A DNA stretch of 64,000 nucleotides. It comes from Ruminococcus flavefaciens MA2007. Its GTDB lineage: Bacteria; Bacillota; Clostridia; Oscillospirales; Ruminococcaceae. Location: positions 62,001 through 126,000 of the forward strand of contig NZ_JHXF01000006.1 of assembly GCF_000621845.1 (NCBI RefSeq), read 5' to 3'. The translations under genes and the position numbers were made by a program. The notes under the pieces are model-generated. The model saw nothing but the letters and a program-made list of their open reading frames with translations. It was not told the origin of the DNA and did not search any database. Of this stretch, positions 43,986 through 52,859 are shown in pieces (position 1 is the stretch's first letter; every line of letters starts with the position of its first letter).

Positions 43986-44987
43986 ATGAAGCTTATCATT
44001 CAGATACCATGCTATAACGAGGAAAAAACGCTGGAGCTGGCGTATAACGACCTGCCCAGACATATAGACGGTATCGACACCATAGAGTACCTTATCATCA
44101 ACGACGGCAGCAAGGACAATACCGTAGCCCGTGCCCGTGAGCTGGGATTTCATCATATAGTTTCATTCAAGCGCAACAAGGGACTTGCCAAGGGCTTTAT
44201 GGCAGGTATCGACGCCTGCCTGCATCTCGGCGCTGATATCATCGTCAATACAGACGCGGATAATCAGTACTGCGGCGCGGATATCGAGAAGATAGTCCGC
44301 CCCATACTCGATGAAAAGGCTGATATAGTTATCGGAGAGCGTCCTATCGACCAGACCGAGCACTTCTCATGGAAGAAGAAAAAGTTCCAGCACCTTGGAA
44401 GCTGGGTAGTCCGCGTAGCTTCGGGCACCGATATCCCCGACGCCCCCAGCGGCTTCAGAGCATATTCCCGTGACGCTGCTCTGAGACTCAACGTTGTAAA
44501 CGAATATACATATACCCTTGAAACTATCATTCAGGCAGGAAACAATAAAACTGCCATGACATCTGTTCCCATAAGAACAAATCCCGAGACCAGACCGTCC
44601 CGTCTGTTTTCGAGTATGTGGCGCTATATGAAGCGCTCCTCAACGGTCATCACCCGTTCATTCGTAATGTACAAGCCGCTGAAATTCTTCATGACTATCG
44701 GACTTGTACTGCTTCTTATCGGCGGAGTACTGGGCGTAAGATTCCTTATCCTTATGGCTATGGGCGAGGGTGACGGACATATCCAGTCCCTTATCCTCAC
44801 GGCTATCCTCATTATGATGGGCTTCCAGACCATAACCATAGGACTTCTTGGAGACACTATCTCGTCAAACAGAAAGCTCCTTGAGGACGTTCAGTACAGA
44901 GTGAGAAAAATGGAGTGCGGCAGGAGCGACGAGGAAAAGCGAGCTGACGAAAAAGCCGCAGGAGCTGAAAGGGCGGAGAGCAAATGA
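43986..44987 (+). CDS. GT2 polyprenyl-phosphate glycosyltransferase (GtrB/DPM1-like)
   Basis: A 333-residue enzyme with an N-terminal GT-A domain: IQIPCYNEEKTLELA, INDGSKDNT, NTDADNQY (metal-binding acidic motif), then two C-terminal membrane segments (about 236-258 and 268-290). Enzymes of this layout charge undecaprenyl phosphate with one sugar at the inner face. Together with the GT-C gene before it and the flippase-like gene at 46134 this makes a complete set for extracytoplasmic sugar addition (inference). It overlaps the following GT4 gene by 4 bases. Confidence 0.9.
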   Translation: MKLIIQIPCYNEEKTLELAYNDLPRHIDGIDTIEYLIINDGSKDNTVARARELGFHHIVSFKRNKGLAKGFMAGIDACLHLGADIIVNTDADNQYCGADIEKIVRPILDEKADIVIGERPIDQTEHFSWKKKKFQHLGSWVVRVASGTDIPDAPSGFRAYSRDAALRLNVVNEYTYTLETIIQAGNNKTAMTSVPIRTNPETRPSRLFSSMWRYMKRSSTVITRSFVMYKPLKFFMTIGLVLLLIGGVLGVRFLILMAMGEGDGHIQSLILTAILIMMGFQTITIGLLGDTISSNRKLLEDVQYRVRKMECGRSDEEKRADEKAAGAERAESK

Positions 44988-46144
44988 GCGAGAAAAAGAA
45001 AAGAAAAAAGGTCGTGATGATAGGTCCTGTTTACCCGTATAAGGGCGGAATAGCCTATAATTGCGCAACTATGATAAACAGCCTCAAAAAGCGCTTCAAC
45101 GTAAAGACTGTTTCCTATAAGATGCAGTACCCGAAGATACTCTTTCATCAGGAGCAGAAGGACTACAGCAACAGCCTTTTCAAGATTGACGACGCACAGT
45201 TCCTTATCAATACCGCAAATCCATTCAACTGGATAACCACAGCCCGTAAAATAAAGAAAATGCGTCCCGATTTCATAGTGATACACTGGTGGCACCCCTA
45301 TTTTGCACCGTGCTACGGCTGTCTTTCGTTCATGCTCAGGAAGATACCCCGCATATTCATATGCCATAATGTATTCCCTCACGAGCATTTCCCCATGCAG
45401 AGATTCCTTGCGAAGTTCGCCCTCAAGCGCGGTTCGGCTTATATAACCCACTCAGTCTCAGACGCCGAGGACCTCAAGCAGATAAAGAGCGAGCCCATAT
45501 TCAAGGCGGCAGACCTGCCCGTACACAATCAGTACAACCTCCACCACCTTACAAAGGAAGAGGGCAGAAAGCAGGCAGGCATAGCTCCAGAGAAGAAGAT
45601 ACTGCTCTTTTTTGGTTTTGTCCGCGAGTATAAGGGACTTCGCCATATCATCAAGGCAATGCCCGAGATAGTGAAGTACGATCCGAATATCGAGCTTTGG
45701 GTAGTGGGAGAATTCCGCGACGACAAGGAAAGCTACATGGAGCTCATCAAAAAGGGCGGAGCAGAGAGCAATATCAAAATAGTTGACGGCTATATCCCCG
45801 ATAACGAGATAGAGAAATATTTTGCCTCCTGCGATATAGTTGTACTGCCCTATGAGTCCGCAACACAGAGCGGTATCGTGCAGATGGCATACGGCTTTGA
45901 CAAGCCTGTTATCGTTACCGATGTAGGCGGGATCCCTGAGGTAGTCAACGAGGGAAAAACAGGCTATATCGTACCGCCTAAGGATCATCACGCCCTTGCA
46001 GAGGCTGTTAAGAAGTTCTACAGCGAGGGCAATGCCGACGAGATGACGAATTACGTCCGCGCCGAGGCAAACAGGCGTTCATGGGACGTTATGGTGGATA
46101 ATATCGAGGAGCTTTACGAAAAGGCGAAGCGCCATGAAAGATAA
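44984..46144 (+). CDS. Glycosyltransferase family 4
   Basis: A 386-residue GT-B enzyme. N-terminal KVVMIGPVYPYKGGIAYNC, hinge ILLFFGFVREYKGLRHIIKAMP, and donor-domain motif YESATQSGIVQMAYGFDKPVIV, in which the first glutamate of EX7E is kept (E at YE) but the second position is not glutamate, so the usual motif is altered. The start lies in the last bases of the GT2 gene and its end overlaps the flippase-like gene by 11 bases. Substrate unknown. Confidence 0.86.
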   Translation: MSEKKKRKKVVMIGPVYPYKGGIAYNCATMINSLKKRFNVKTVSYKMQYPKILFHQEQKDYSNSLFKIDDAQFLINTANPFNWITTARKIKKMRPDFIVIHWWHPYFAPCYGCLSFMLRKIPRIFICHNVFPHEHFPMQRFLAKFALKRGSAYITHSVSDAEDLKQIKSEPIFKAADLPVHNQYNLHHLTKEEGRKQAGIAPEKKILLFFGFVREYKGLRHIIKAMPEIVKYDPNIELWVVGEFRDDKESYMELIKKGGAESNIKIVDGYIPDNEIEKYFASCDIVVLPYESATQSGIVQMAYGFDKPVIVTDVGGIPEVVNEGKTGYIVPPKDHHALAEAVKKFYSEGNADEMTNYVRAEANRRSWDVMVDNIEELYEKAKRHER

Positions 46145-47072
46145 GATAAATCTCAAAAAGCTGATGAAGCTTGCAGGACATCTTGTTGTCATTGCGGCTC
46201 TCGCATTCGTTGTCAAAAAGATAATCGACATGGACATAAAGCTGAGCGACCTCAGCTCGCCCCGTGTCATAGCGGCATTTGCGGTAAGCTTCGTGATACA
46301 GACCGCGCAGATACTCATAGGCTGCTGGTCGTGGCTGCTGTTCACGCGGTCACTTTCGGGACAGAAGATACCCTATTCAGCGGCAATGCCTGTTTTTACA
46401 CGCTCCAACATCTACAAGTATCTCCCGGGAAACGTTTTCCAGTACGTTGGACGGAATCAGCTTGCTGCTGATATGAAGATAAGCCATGTGGACGTTGCCT
46501 GCGCAACGGTTCTGGACGTGCTTTTCTGCGTGTTCTGGACGGGAGTCGTATCAGTGCTGCTCCTTGGCGGCAGGATAGCGGAGCTTCTCGGCAAATACGG
46601 TAAAAATCTGGCTGTCGTGGGCGCTGTGGGAGTGCTGTTCCTCATAGCAGTTTTCATAGTGCTCAGGCTTAAATTCCGCGACAAGGTAAAGGCTTATCTT
46701 TCGCGCTATTCAAAGGCGTTTGAAAAGGGCAGCCGAAAGCAGCTCCTTTGCGGTATATTCTACTATTTTGCCCATAACTGCGTATCGGCGGCAATGTACA
46801 TGAGCTGTCTGGCGCTTATGGTGCCGCAGGCTGATGCGAAAGAGCTCGCCGCTCTTACGGGAGCTTTCCTCTTTGCGTGGATAATCGGCTTCGTCACCCC
46901 CGGAGCTCCGGGAGGTATCGGCATACGTGAGGGAGTAATGCTCTTCGTATGCGGAGACCGGTTTGCGGACAGGATAGTGCTGTTCGTTCTGGTAATGAGG
47001 ATAGCGTCGGTATTTGCCGATGTAGCGGCGTTTCTTATCGGCAGGCTTTATGGCAGAGAAAAAAGCCGTTAG
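46134..47072 (+). CDS. Flippase-like membrane protein (LPG-synthase membrane-domain family)
   Basis: A 312-residue protein with about eight membrane segments, of the UPF0104/lysylphosphatidylglycerol-synthase membrane-domain group. It contains RSNIYKYLPGNVFQYVGRNQLA and VTPGAPGGIGIREGVM, both characteristic of this family. MprF uses the same domain to move lipids between leaflets. In glycan clusters such proteins are proposed to move polyprenyl-linked sugars; here that would supply the GT-C enzyme. It is the last gene of the operon and is followed by a repeat fragment and a bidirectional terminator. Confidence 0.82.
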   Translation: MKDKINLKKLMKLAGHLVVIAALAFVVKKIIDMDIKLSDLSSPRVIAAFAVSFVIQTAQILIGCWSWLLFTRSLSGQKIPYSAAMPVFTRSNIYKYLPGNVFQYVGRNQLAADMKISHVDVACATVLDVLFCVFWTGVVSVLLLGGRIAELLGKYGKNLAVVGAVGVLFLIAVFIVLRLKFRDKVKAYLSRYSKAFEKGSRKQLLCGIFYYFAHNCVSAAMYMSCLALMVPQADAKELAALTGAFLFAWIIGFVTPGAPGGIGIREGVMLFVCGDRFADRIVLFVLVMRIASVFADVAAFLIGRLYGREKSR

Positions 47073-47078
47073 CCAATT

Positions 47079-47103
47079 GTAGGGGACGACGTCCTCGACG
47101 TAC
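47079..47103. repeat. Fragment of the GTAGGGG palindromic repeat
   Basis: GTAGGGGACGACGTCCTCGACG: one hairpin unit of the repeat family, directly after the flippase-like gene and next to a TTAGCC heptamer remnant (47068-47074). Confidence 0.6.
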
Positions 47104-47133
47104 CAAATTTGAAAAAACAATTCTATAACGCAC

Positions 47134-47161
47134 AAAAAGCAGCCCGAATGGGCTGCTTTTT
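47134..47161. terminator. Bidirectional terminator between the glycan operon and metH
   Basis: A perfect 12-base stem AAAAAGCAGCCC/GGGCTGCTTTTT with loop GAAT. It serves the plus-strand operon ending at 47072 and the minus-strand pheA-metH operon ending at 47206. Confidence 0.92.
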
Positions 47162-47205
47162 GTGGTTTTATGGTATTTTCGGGCGGATAGTATCAGCCCC
47201 TGCAA

Positions 47206-49581
47206 TTATGCGCCATAGACCTGCGAAGCAATATCCACGGTCTGTTTTGCGTCCTTTGCGTAGTAAGTAGCATTTATCTGCTCGGCGTAGGAAGCCGTGA
47301 GCACAGCTCCGCCCACAACGGTCTTGCACTCGGGGTACTTCTCGTTGAGCTGCTTTATAGTCTCTGCCATAGCGCCGAGGGTAGTGGTCATCAGTGCGGA
47401 AAGTCCTACAAGGCTCACCTTGTTTTCGATAGCAGCGTTTACTATGGTCTCGGGCGGTACGTCCTTGCCGAGGTCTATGACCGTGAAGCCGTAGCTGTCA
47501 AGGAGCACCTTGACGATATTCTTGCCGATATCGTGGATATCTCCGTGTACCGTGGCAAGTACCACCTTGCCCTTGGATACGCTCTCGCTGTTTGCGGCGG
47601 AGAGCCTTGTCTTTATGACCTCGAAGCAAGCCTGAGCCGCTTCTGCGGTGAGTATGAGCTGCGGCAGGAATATCTTGCCCTTTTCAAATTTAGCGCCTGC
47701 GTTGTCAAGAGCAGGTATGAGGTAGCCATTGATTATCTCCATAGGCTCTACGGTGTACATGAGCTCCTCGGCGGCCTTTACAGCCTGATTTTTCAGTCCG
47801 TTTTCAACTGCGTACATTATATCGGGAGCTCCCTTGTCCTGCGCAGGAGCAGGGGCTTTGGGAGCGCTGTCGTCCTGAGCGTATATGCTTATGAAATCAG
47901 CGGAATTTCGGTCAATTCCTGCAAGGAGACGGTAAGCGCGGACAGCTCCGATTATTCCCTCGATATTGGGGTTGATGATAGGCAGGGTAAGTCCGCTGTG
48001 GAGCGCCATAGTGAGAAATGTACGGGTTATGAGCTCACGGTTGGGCAGACCGAATGAGATATTCGATACGCCGAGAACGGTGTTGAGTCCCAGCTCTACC
48101 TTTACCCTGTGGAGAGCGTTCAGTGTTTCCATAACGCCGTCCTGCTCGGCAGAAGCCGTCAGTGTAAGGCAGTCGATGAAAACGTCCTCCTTGGGTATGC
48201 CGTATTCCATAGCGCGGCGGAGTATCTTCTCCGCAATACCAAAACGTCCGTCGGCAGTTTTGGGTATGCCGCCCTTGTCGAGAGCAAGTCCAACAACAGC
48301 CGCGCCGTACTTTTTTACAAGTGGGAGTATAGCCTCTAAGGACTCGTCCTCGCCGTTTACGGAGTTTACAATAGGCTTGCCGTTGTAAACTCGCAGACCT
48401 GCTTCAAGCACCTCTGGTATAGTGGAATCAAGCTGCAATGGCGTGTCACATACGCTCTGTATAGCCTTTACAGCGGTTATCATCATTTCTTTTTCGTCGA
48501 TACCTGGGAGTCCCACGTTTACGTCCAGAATTTCGGCGCCTGCGTGTATCTGCTCGACAGCCTGTCCGAGGATATAGTCCACATCATGGGCGAGGAGAGC
48601 CTCCTTGAAGCGCTTTTTGCCTGTTGGGTTGATACGCTCGCCGATAACTCGGGGCTGATTTATGGTAACGCAGTTCACCGCGGAGCAGGCTATGCTTGCG
48701 CGGACTATCTTTCGCGTCTGGCGCTCCATGCCCGAAAGAGCCTCTATCATAGCCGAAATATGCTGTGGAGTAGTTCCGCAGCAGCCGCCGAATACAGTAA
48801 CGCCTGCGTTTGCCAGCTTTACTGCGCTTGCGGCGAAATCGTCGGGATCAACGTTGTATTCATTGGTGACGGGATCGGGAAGTCCTGCGTTGGGCTTTGC
48901 AATAACTGGGAGCGTGGTAAGTGCGCATATCCTGTCCAGAACAGGGAAGAGCTCCTCGGGACCGAGAGAGCAGTTTACGCCTATAGCGTCCGCGCCGAGA
49001 CCTTCCAGCACAGCCACCATACATTCGGGAGAAACGCCCGTAAAGGTTCGCATATTTTCCTCAAAGGTCATTGTGACGAGCACGGGCTTGTCGGAGTTCT
49101 CCTTTGCGGCGAGAACAGCGGCTTTTACCTCGTAAAGGTCGGTCATGGTCTCGATGACGATAACATCGGCGTCCCTGCCTGCGAGGACAAGCTCCTGATA
49201 AACGTCGTAGGCTTCTTCAAATTTCAGAGTTCCCGCAGGTTCGAGAAGCTGACCTATAGGTCCCATATCGAGAGCCACAAGAGAGCGTCCTGCGGCAGCC
49301 TTTTTAGCGTTGGCAACGCCTGCGGAGACTACCTCCTCAACGGTATGACCGCTTTTTGCTAGCTTGAAGCGGTTTGCGCCGAAGGTGTTGGCGTAGATGA
49401 TATCAGCGCCGCTTTCGACGTACAGGCGGTGTATCTTCATAATAGCCTCGGGATCGGAGATGTTCAGCAGCTCGGGTACGTGTTCGGTCTTGATGCCATG
49501 AGCCTGTAACATCGTACCCATTCCGCCGTCAAGGAACACGAAGCTGTTGTTTTCAAGCAGGGAATAGAATTTTTGGGACAT
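47206..49581 (-). CDS. metH: Cobalamin-dependent methionine synthase lacking the reactivation domain
   Basis: Makes methionine from homocysteine and methyltetrahydrofolate through methylcobalamin. The 791-residue protein has: homocysteine domain (1-290) with DGGMGTMLQ and zinc cysteines C204, C267, C268; pterin-binding domain (about 310-565) with GERINPTGKKRFKE; cap domain (about 610-665); and the B12 domain with H683 in DIHDIGKN as the cobalt ligand. The C-terminal SAM-binding reactivation domain of the 1,227-residue E. coli enzyme is absent, as in many anaerobes, so cob(II)alamin would need another route back. It lies 12 bases after pheA in the same operon. Confidence 0.94.
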   Translation of the reverse strand: MSQKFYSLLENNSFVFLDGGMGTMLQAHGIKTEHVPELLNISDPEAIMKIHRLYVESGADIIYANTFGANRFKLAKSGHTVEEVVSAGVANAKKAAAGRSLVALDMGPIGQLLEPAGTLKFEEAYDVYQELVLAGRDADVIVIETMTDLYEVKAAVLAAKENSDKPVLVTMTFEENMRTFTGVSPECMVAVLEGLGADAIGVNCSLGPEELFPVLDRICALTTLPVIAKPNAGLPDPVTNEYNVDPDDFAASAVKLANAGVTVFGGCCGTTPQHISAMIEALSGMERQTRKIVRASIACSAVNCVTINQPRVIGERINPTGKKRFKEALLAHDVDYILGQAVEQIHAGAEILDVNVGLPGIDEKEMMITAVKAIQSVCDTPLQLDSTIPEVLEAGLRVYNGKPIVNSVNGEDESLEAILPLVKKYGAAVVGLALDKGGIPKTADGRFGIAEKILRRAMEYGIPKEDVFIDCLTLTASAEQDGVMETLNALHRVKVELGLNTVLGVSNISFGLPNRELITRTFLTMALHSGLTLPIINPNIEGIIGAVRAYRLLAGIDRNSADFISIYAQDDSAPKAPAPAQDKGAPDIMYAVENGLKNQAVKAAEELMYTVEPMEIINGYLIPALDNAGAKFEKGKIFLPQLILTAEAAQACFEVIKTRLSAANSESVSKGKVVLATVHGDIHDIGKNIVKVLLDSYGFTVIDLGKDVPPETIVNAAIENKVSLVGLSALMTTTLGAMAETIKQLNEKYPECKTVVGGAVLTASYAEQINATYYAKDAKQTVDIASQVYGA

Positions 49582-49593
49582 ATTTATCTCCTT

Positions 49594-50709
49594 TTATTCG
49601 GATTTGAATGTGCCTATGCAGCGGAAATTGCTGAGATTTTCCTCAAGGTCGCGGAGGACTGCCTTAACGCTGTCGTCCGAGAGCTTTCCGCTGAAATCGA
49701 GAAAGAACATGACGTCGAAGCTTCCGTCGCGGATAGGACGGCTCTCGATCCTCAGCAGGTTCATGCCGTTTACGTAGAATTTTGTCAGCAGACGGTAAAG
49801 ACTACCCTCTGTGTGAGGGATAGTGAGCATTACGGAAACTGCGTCCGAATCCTCGGCTACCTGTAGGTCCTTGGAAATAATGATGAACTGGGTGCGGTTT
49901 ATGGTGCAGTCAGCGATATCACGGGCGATTATCTCAAGTCCCAGCTTTTCTGCGCATGATGTGGAGCATATAGCGGCGATAGGCTCGTCGCTTCTCAGCA
50001 CCTTTTCCGCAGCTGTAGCGGTATTGCTGTACTCGTGCTTTTTGAGCTTGGTCCTGCTGAGGAACACCTCGCACTGTGAAAGAGCCTGTCTGTGTGAGTA
50101 AACACAGGTGATATCCTCTAATTTAGTGCCTTTTTTAGCGGCGAGACAGTGGTCTATCTCCAGAGTCACCATTTTCACGATGTAGAACGGATAATTCGCC
50201 ATAAGGTCGTAGGTGCTGTCCACAGAGCCTGCGGTGGAGTTCTGAACGGGAAGAACGCCGTAGTCCACCGCTCCTGCCTGTACAGCCCTGAATACCTCCT
50301 CGAATGAGGGATAGAATGTGAACTCTCTCTTGCCGAAGACTTTTTCGGCAGCAGCCTCGGAATTGGCGCCTGATGTGCCCTGACAGCCTATTTTCTTTGC
50401 TCCTGCAAAATCGGGAGCAGTATAGCTGTAATCATGGGAATCCGTAAGAATAGTGCGGTTCTGGAGTATCTTGCTGATATCCATGATATTGGTGAAGAGA
50501 GCAGATGTGCCGTTTTCAAGCTTTGGGTTATTGGTAAGAGCCTTGATACGGTCGATTATCTCCTGCTCGCGTCCGCCCTGAAATACAGGCATTTTGTGCT
50601 CCTTCTTGTAGTCTGCAACGCCCTTGCAGAGCTCCATACGCTTCATAAAGAGCGCAAGTATCTCGCTGTCGATGTCATCTATCCCGTCGCGAAGCTGTTT
50701 AAGATCCAT
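49594..50709 (-). CDS. pheA: Bifunctional chorismate mutase/prephenate dehydratase
   Basis: Catalyses the two steps from chorismate to phenylpyruvate for phenylalanine synthesis. The 371-residue protein has an AroQ chorismate mutase domain (1-90, with MDLKQLRDGIDDIDSEILALF), the prephenate dehydratase domain (about 100-285) and a C-terminal ACT domain (about 290-371) whose GSLYRLLTKF and ESRPIRDGSFDV match the phenylalanine feedback site. The dehydratase catalytic motif is STCA-like at ICSTSCAEK rather than the commonest form. First gene of pheA-metH; the leader contains a heptamer hairpin. Confidence 0.94.
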   Translation of the reverse strand: MDLKQLRDGIDDIDSEILALFMKRMELCKGVADYKKEHKMPVFQGGREQEIIDRIKALTNNPKLENGTSALFTNIMDISKILQNRTILTDSHDYSYTAPDFAGAKKIGCQGTSGANSEAAAEKVFGKREFTFYPSFEEVFRAVQAGAVDYGVLPVQNSTAGSVDSTYDLMANYPFYIVKMVTLEIDHCLAAKKGTKLEDITCVYSHRQALSQCEVFLSRTKLKKHEYSNTATAAEKVLRSDEPIAAICSTSCAEKLGLEIIARDIADCTINRTQFIIISKDLQVAEDSDAVSVMLTIPHTEGSLYRLLTKFYVNGMNLLRIESRPIRDGSFDVMFFLDFSGKLSDDSVKAVLRDLEENLSNFRCIGTFKSE

Positions 50710-50726
50710 ATAAAAAATACCTCCGT

Positions 50727-50796
50727 TTTTAGCCGTGAGCCCTTAGCCATTAGCGATTAGCGGCTAAAGGCTGACTGCTAATGGCTAAAGGCTCAT
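50727..50796. repeat. Heptamer repeat hairpin (TTAGCC type)
   Basis: Units TTAGCCG, TGAGCCC, TTAGCCA, TTAGCGA, TTAGCGG are followed by complementary units (CTAAAGG, CTAATGG, CTAAAGG), forming inverted arms of about 30 bases. It sits in the divergent gap between pheA and ruvC. Confidence 0.7.
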
Positions 50797-50859
50797 TGAT
50801 ATACCTCACATATTATAGCATTTATTTTTGTAGAAATCAATAAAAAACGGATAAATATA

Positions 50860-50889
50860 TTGCAATGGCTACTTGTTTTATGTTATAAT
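50860..50889 (+). promoter_or_regulatory. Promoter of the ruvC operon
   Basis: TTGCAA (50860-50865) and TATAAT (50884-50889), spacer 18. It would give a leader of about 60 bases before ruvC. No LexA-type operator is apparent. Confidence 0.6.
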
Positions 50890-50954
50890 AATACAGTATA
50901 TAGTGAGTAACTATGACCATACGAAACTTTTAACAATTTTTAAGGTAAAAAGCA

Positions 50955-51446
50955 TTGAAAAAAGTCAGAATATTGGGGATAGACCCCGGTTATGCCATAG
51001 TCGGATTCGGAGTTCTGGATTATGACGGCGTAAGGTTCACCCCCATTGAATACGGAGCAGTGCTCACCGAGGCAGGAACGCCCTTTCCCGAGCGTCTCAG
51101 AGCCATTCACGAGGATATCGAGTTCATATTCAACAAGTTTTCCCCCGACTGCATGGCGATAGAGCGGCTCTACTTCACAACCAATCAGAAAACGGCGATA
51201 GACGTTGCGCAGGCGCGAGGTATCACCGTATTATCGGCGGCAATGAGGAATATCCCCGTTTCGGAGTATACTCCCTTGCAGGTGAAGCAGTCCGTGGTAG
51301 GCTACGGAAAGGCTGAAAAGAAGCAGGTCATGGAGATGACCAAGCAGCTTCTCGGACTTGCGCAGATACCCAAGCCCGACGATGCGGCGGACGCTCTTGC
51401 GATAGCTATCTGCCACGGGCACAGCACCAGATTTGATTTCAGATAA
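50955..51446 (+). CDS. ruvC: Holliday junction endonuclease RuvC
   Basis: Cuts Holliday junctions with the RuvAB motor. The 163-residue protein has the acidic active site: D10 in LGIDPG, E70 in MAIERLYF, and the C-terminal aspartates in KPDDAADALAIAICH. Start is TTG 50955 with AAGG nine bases before; no ATG or GTG is better placed. It leads an operon ruvC-ruvA-sseB-like-ruvB, so resolvase and motor are made together. Confidence 0.95.
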   Translation: MKKVRILGIDPGYAIVGFGVLDYDGVRFTPIEYGAVLTEAGTPFPERLRAIHEDIEFIFNKFSPDCMAIERLYFTTNQKTAIDVAQARGITVLSAAMRNIPVSEYTPLQVKQSVVGYGKAEKKQVMEMTKQLLGLAQIPKPDDAADALAIAICHGHSTRFDFR

Positions 51447-51459
51447 AGGAAACAGGACA

Positions 51460-52083
51460 ATGATATACAGTGTAAAGGGCAAGCTCATAGTGAAAGAACT
51501 GGGCTTTGCGGTAATAGAATGCGGCGGCGTTGGCTACGGCTGCAAGACCTCCTACAATACGGTATCACAGCTGGGAGAGCTGGGCAGCGAGGCTATGCTG
51601 TACACCTACCTCTACGTGAGAGAGGATGTGGTGGAGCTTTTCGGCTTTGCCACATTGCAGGAGCTGAGCTGCTTCAAGCTGCTCATATCCGTATCGGGCG
51701 TAGGTCCGAAGGCGGCAACGGCTATCCTCTCAGACGTTACTCCCGAGAGATTCGCTCTGCTGGTAGCTTCGGGAGACAGCAAGGCTTTCACCAAGACCAA
51801 GGGCATAGGAGCCAAGACAGCTCAGCGCCTTGTGCTTGAGCTCAAGGACAAGATATCCTCTGAATCCATAAGCGGCAGCATAAGCAATGACGCTGCGGAG
51901 CTCTCGCATATCGCGGCAGGAGCAGCCTCCTCATCGGTGGCAGAGGCTCTCGAAGCACTCATGGTGCTTGGCTATTCTCAGGGCGAGGCGGCACCTATAC
52001 TCAGCAAGCTCGACCAGTCCCTGAGCACACAGGACCTTATAAAGGAAACATTAAGACTCATGGCGGCAAAAAATATGCGCTAA
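51460..52083 (+). CDS. ruvA: Holliday junction DNA helicase subunit RuvA
   Basis: Binds the four-way junction and loads the RuvB motor. The 207-residue protein has the N-terminal OB domain (MIYSVKGKLIVKELGFAVIECGGVGYGC), two helix-hairpin-helix motifs (SVSGVGPKAATAIL and KGIGAKTAQRLVLELK) and the C-terminal RuvB-binding domain after a flexible linker. The frame opens within ruvC at 51433, but the conserved MIYSVKG start and the purine-rich site before it favour ATG 51460. Confidence 0.95.
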   Translation: MIYSVKGKLIVKELGFAVIECGGVGYGCKTSYNTVSQLGELGSEAMLYTYLYVREDVVELFGFATLQELSCFKLLISVSGVGPKAATAILSDVTPERFALLVASGDSKAFTKTKGIGAKTAQRLVLELKDKISSESISGSISNDAAELSHIAAGAASSSVAEALEALMVLGYSQGEAAPILSKLDQSLSTQDLIKETLRLMAAKNMR

Positions 52084-52109
52084 ATATATAAGCAAGGAAG
52101 GTTATTGTT

Positions 52110-52844
52110 ATGATGAATCTTGACGAATTGCTGAAAGCGGCAATAAAGGATCCCTCACAGCGCTCGCTGTTCTTACAGACGCTGATAAAAAGCGATGTCT
52201 ATGTCATCTGCAAGAATCCCGTAAAGCAGGAGCGCGACAGAGCTGAGGGCGGTATCCAGCTGGAACTTATAACCACTCAGAATCCCGACGGAGATATATT
52301 TATCCCGTTTTTCACAAGCTATCGTGCGCTCCAGCAGTTTGCAAAGCGCTACGTTGACTGCTACAAGATAAACTGCCTGAGACTTTTCGACCTGATACAG
52401 TCCGTATCGGCAGTTCTCAACCCCAATTCCTACGGCAAGGAGTTCTCGTCACAGGAGATAAAGAGCATACTGATGATAGCCCGAAACCTCAAGATAAAGG
52501 CTATCTCCTACAACGAGGCGGATATAATCAGCTACCGTCCCGTAGAGCATTCCGTAAGCCATATCACAAGGGCTGCAAGCAAGTTCCTTTCCAAGCAGCC
52601 TAACGTTGACCGCGCATTCATCATGGAGATGATAAAGGGCTGCGAAAAGCCCCAGATACTCATGGTGCTTGATATGATGGGCAGCACAAGAAAGCTCTTC
52701 GTGCCGCTGTCAAAGTACCTTTCCAAGACCGTAAAGGCAAACGAGCATCTGTGCTTCATCAGTTATGAGCAGGACATGGGCAAGAAGGCGGCTGAGACCG
52801 TAGAGCCCTTCTATGTCCGCAAGAAGAGATTTTTCGAGAAATAA
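52110..52844 (+). CDS. SseB-like protein
   Basis: A 244-residue soluble protein with two parts that resemble the SseB N- and C-terminal domains: DIFIPFFTSYRALQQFAKR (the SseB signature of reading a value and comparing it to a limit) and a second half ending FISYEQDMGKKAAETVEPFYVRKK. SseB proteins have no firm biochemical function; some are linked to secretion or serine sensitivity. Its place between ruvA and ruvB is unusual. AAGGAAGG precedes ATG 52110. Confidence 0.75.
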   Translation: MMNLDELLKAAIKDPSQRSLFLQTLIKSDVYVICKNPVKQERDRAEGGIQLELITTQNPDGDIFIPFFTSYRALQQFAKRYVDCYKINCLRLFDLIQSVSAVLNPNSYGKEFSSQEIKSILMIARNLKIKAISYNEADIISYRPVEHSVSHITRAASKFLSKQPNVDRAFIMEMIKGCEKPQILMVLDMMGSTRKLFVPLSKYLSKTVKANEHLCFISYEQDMGKKAAETVEPFYVRKKRFFEK

Positions 52845-52859
52845 TTCAGAGGTGTTTTT

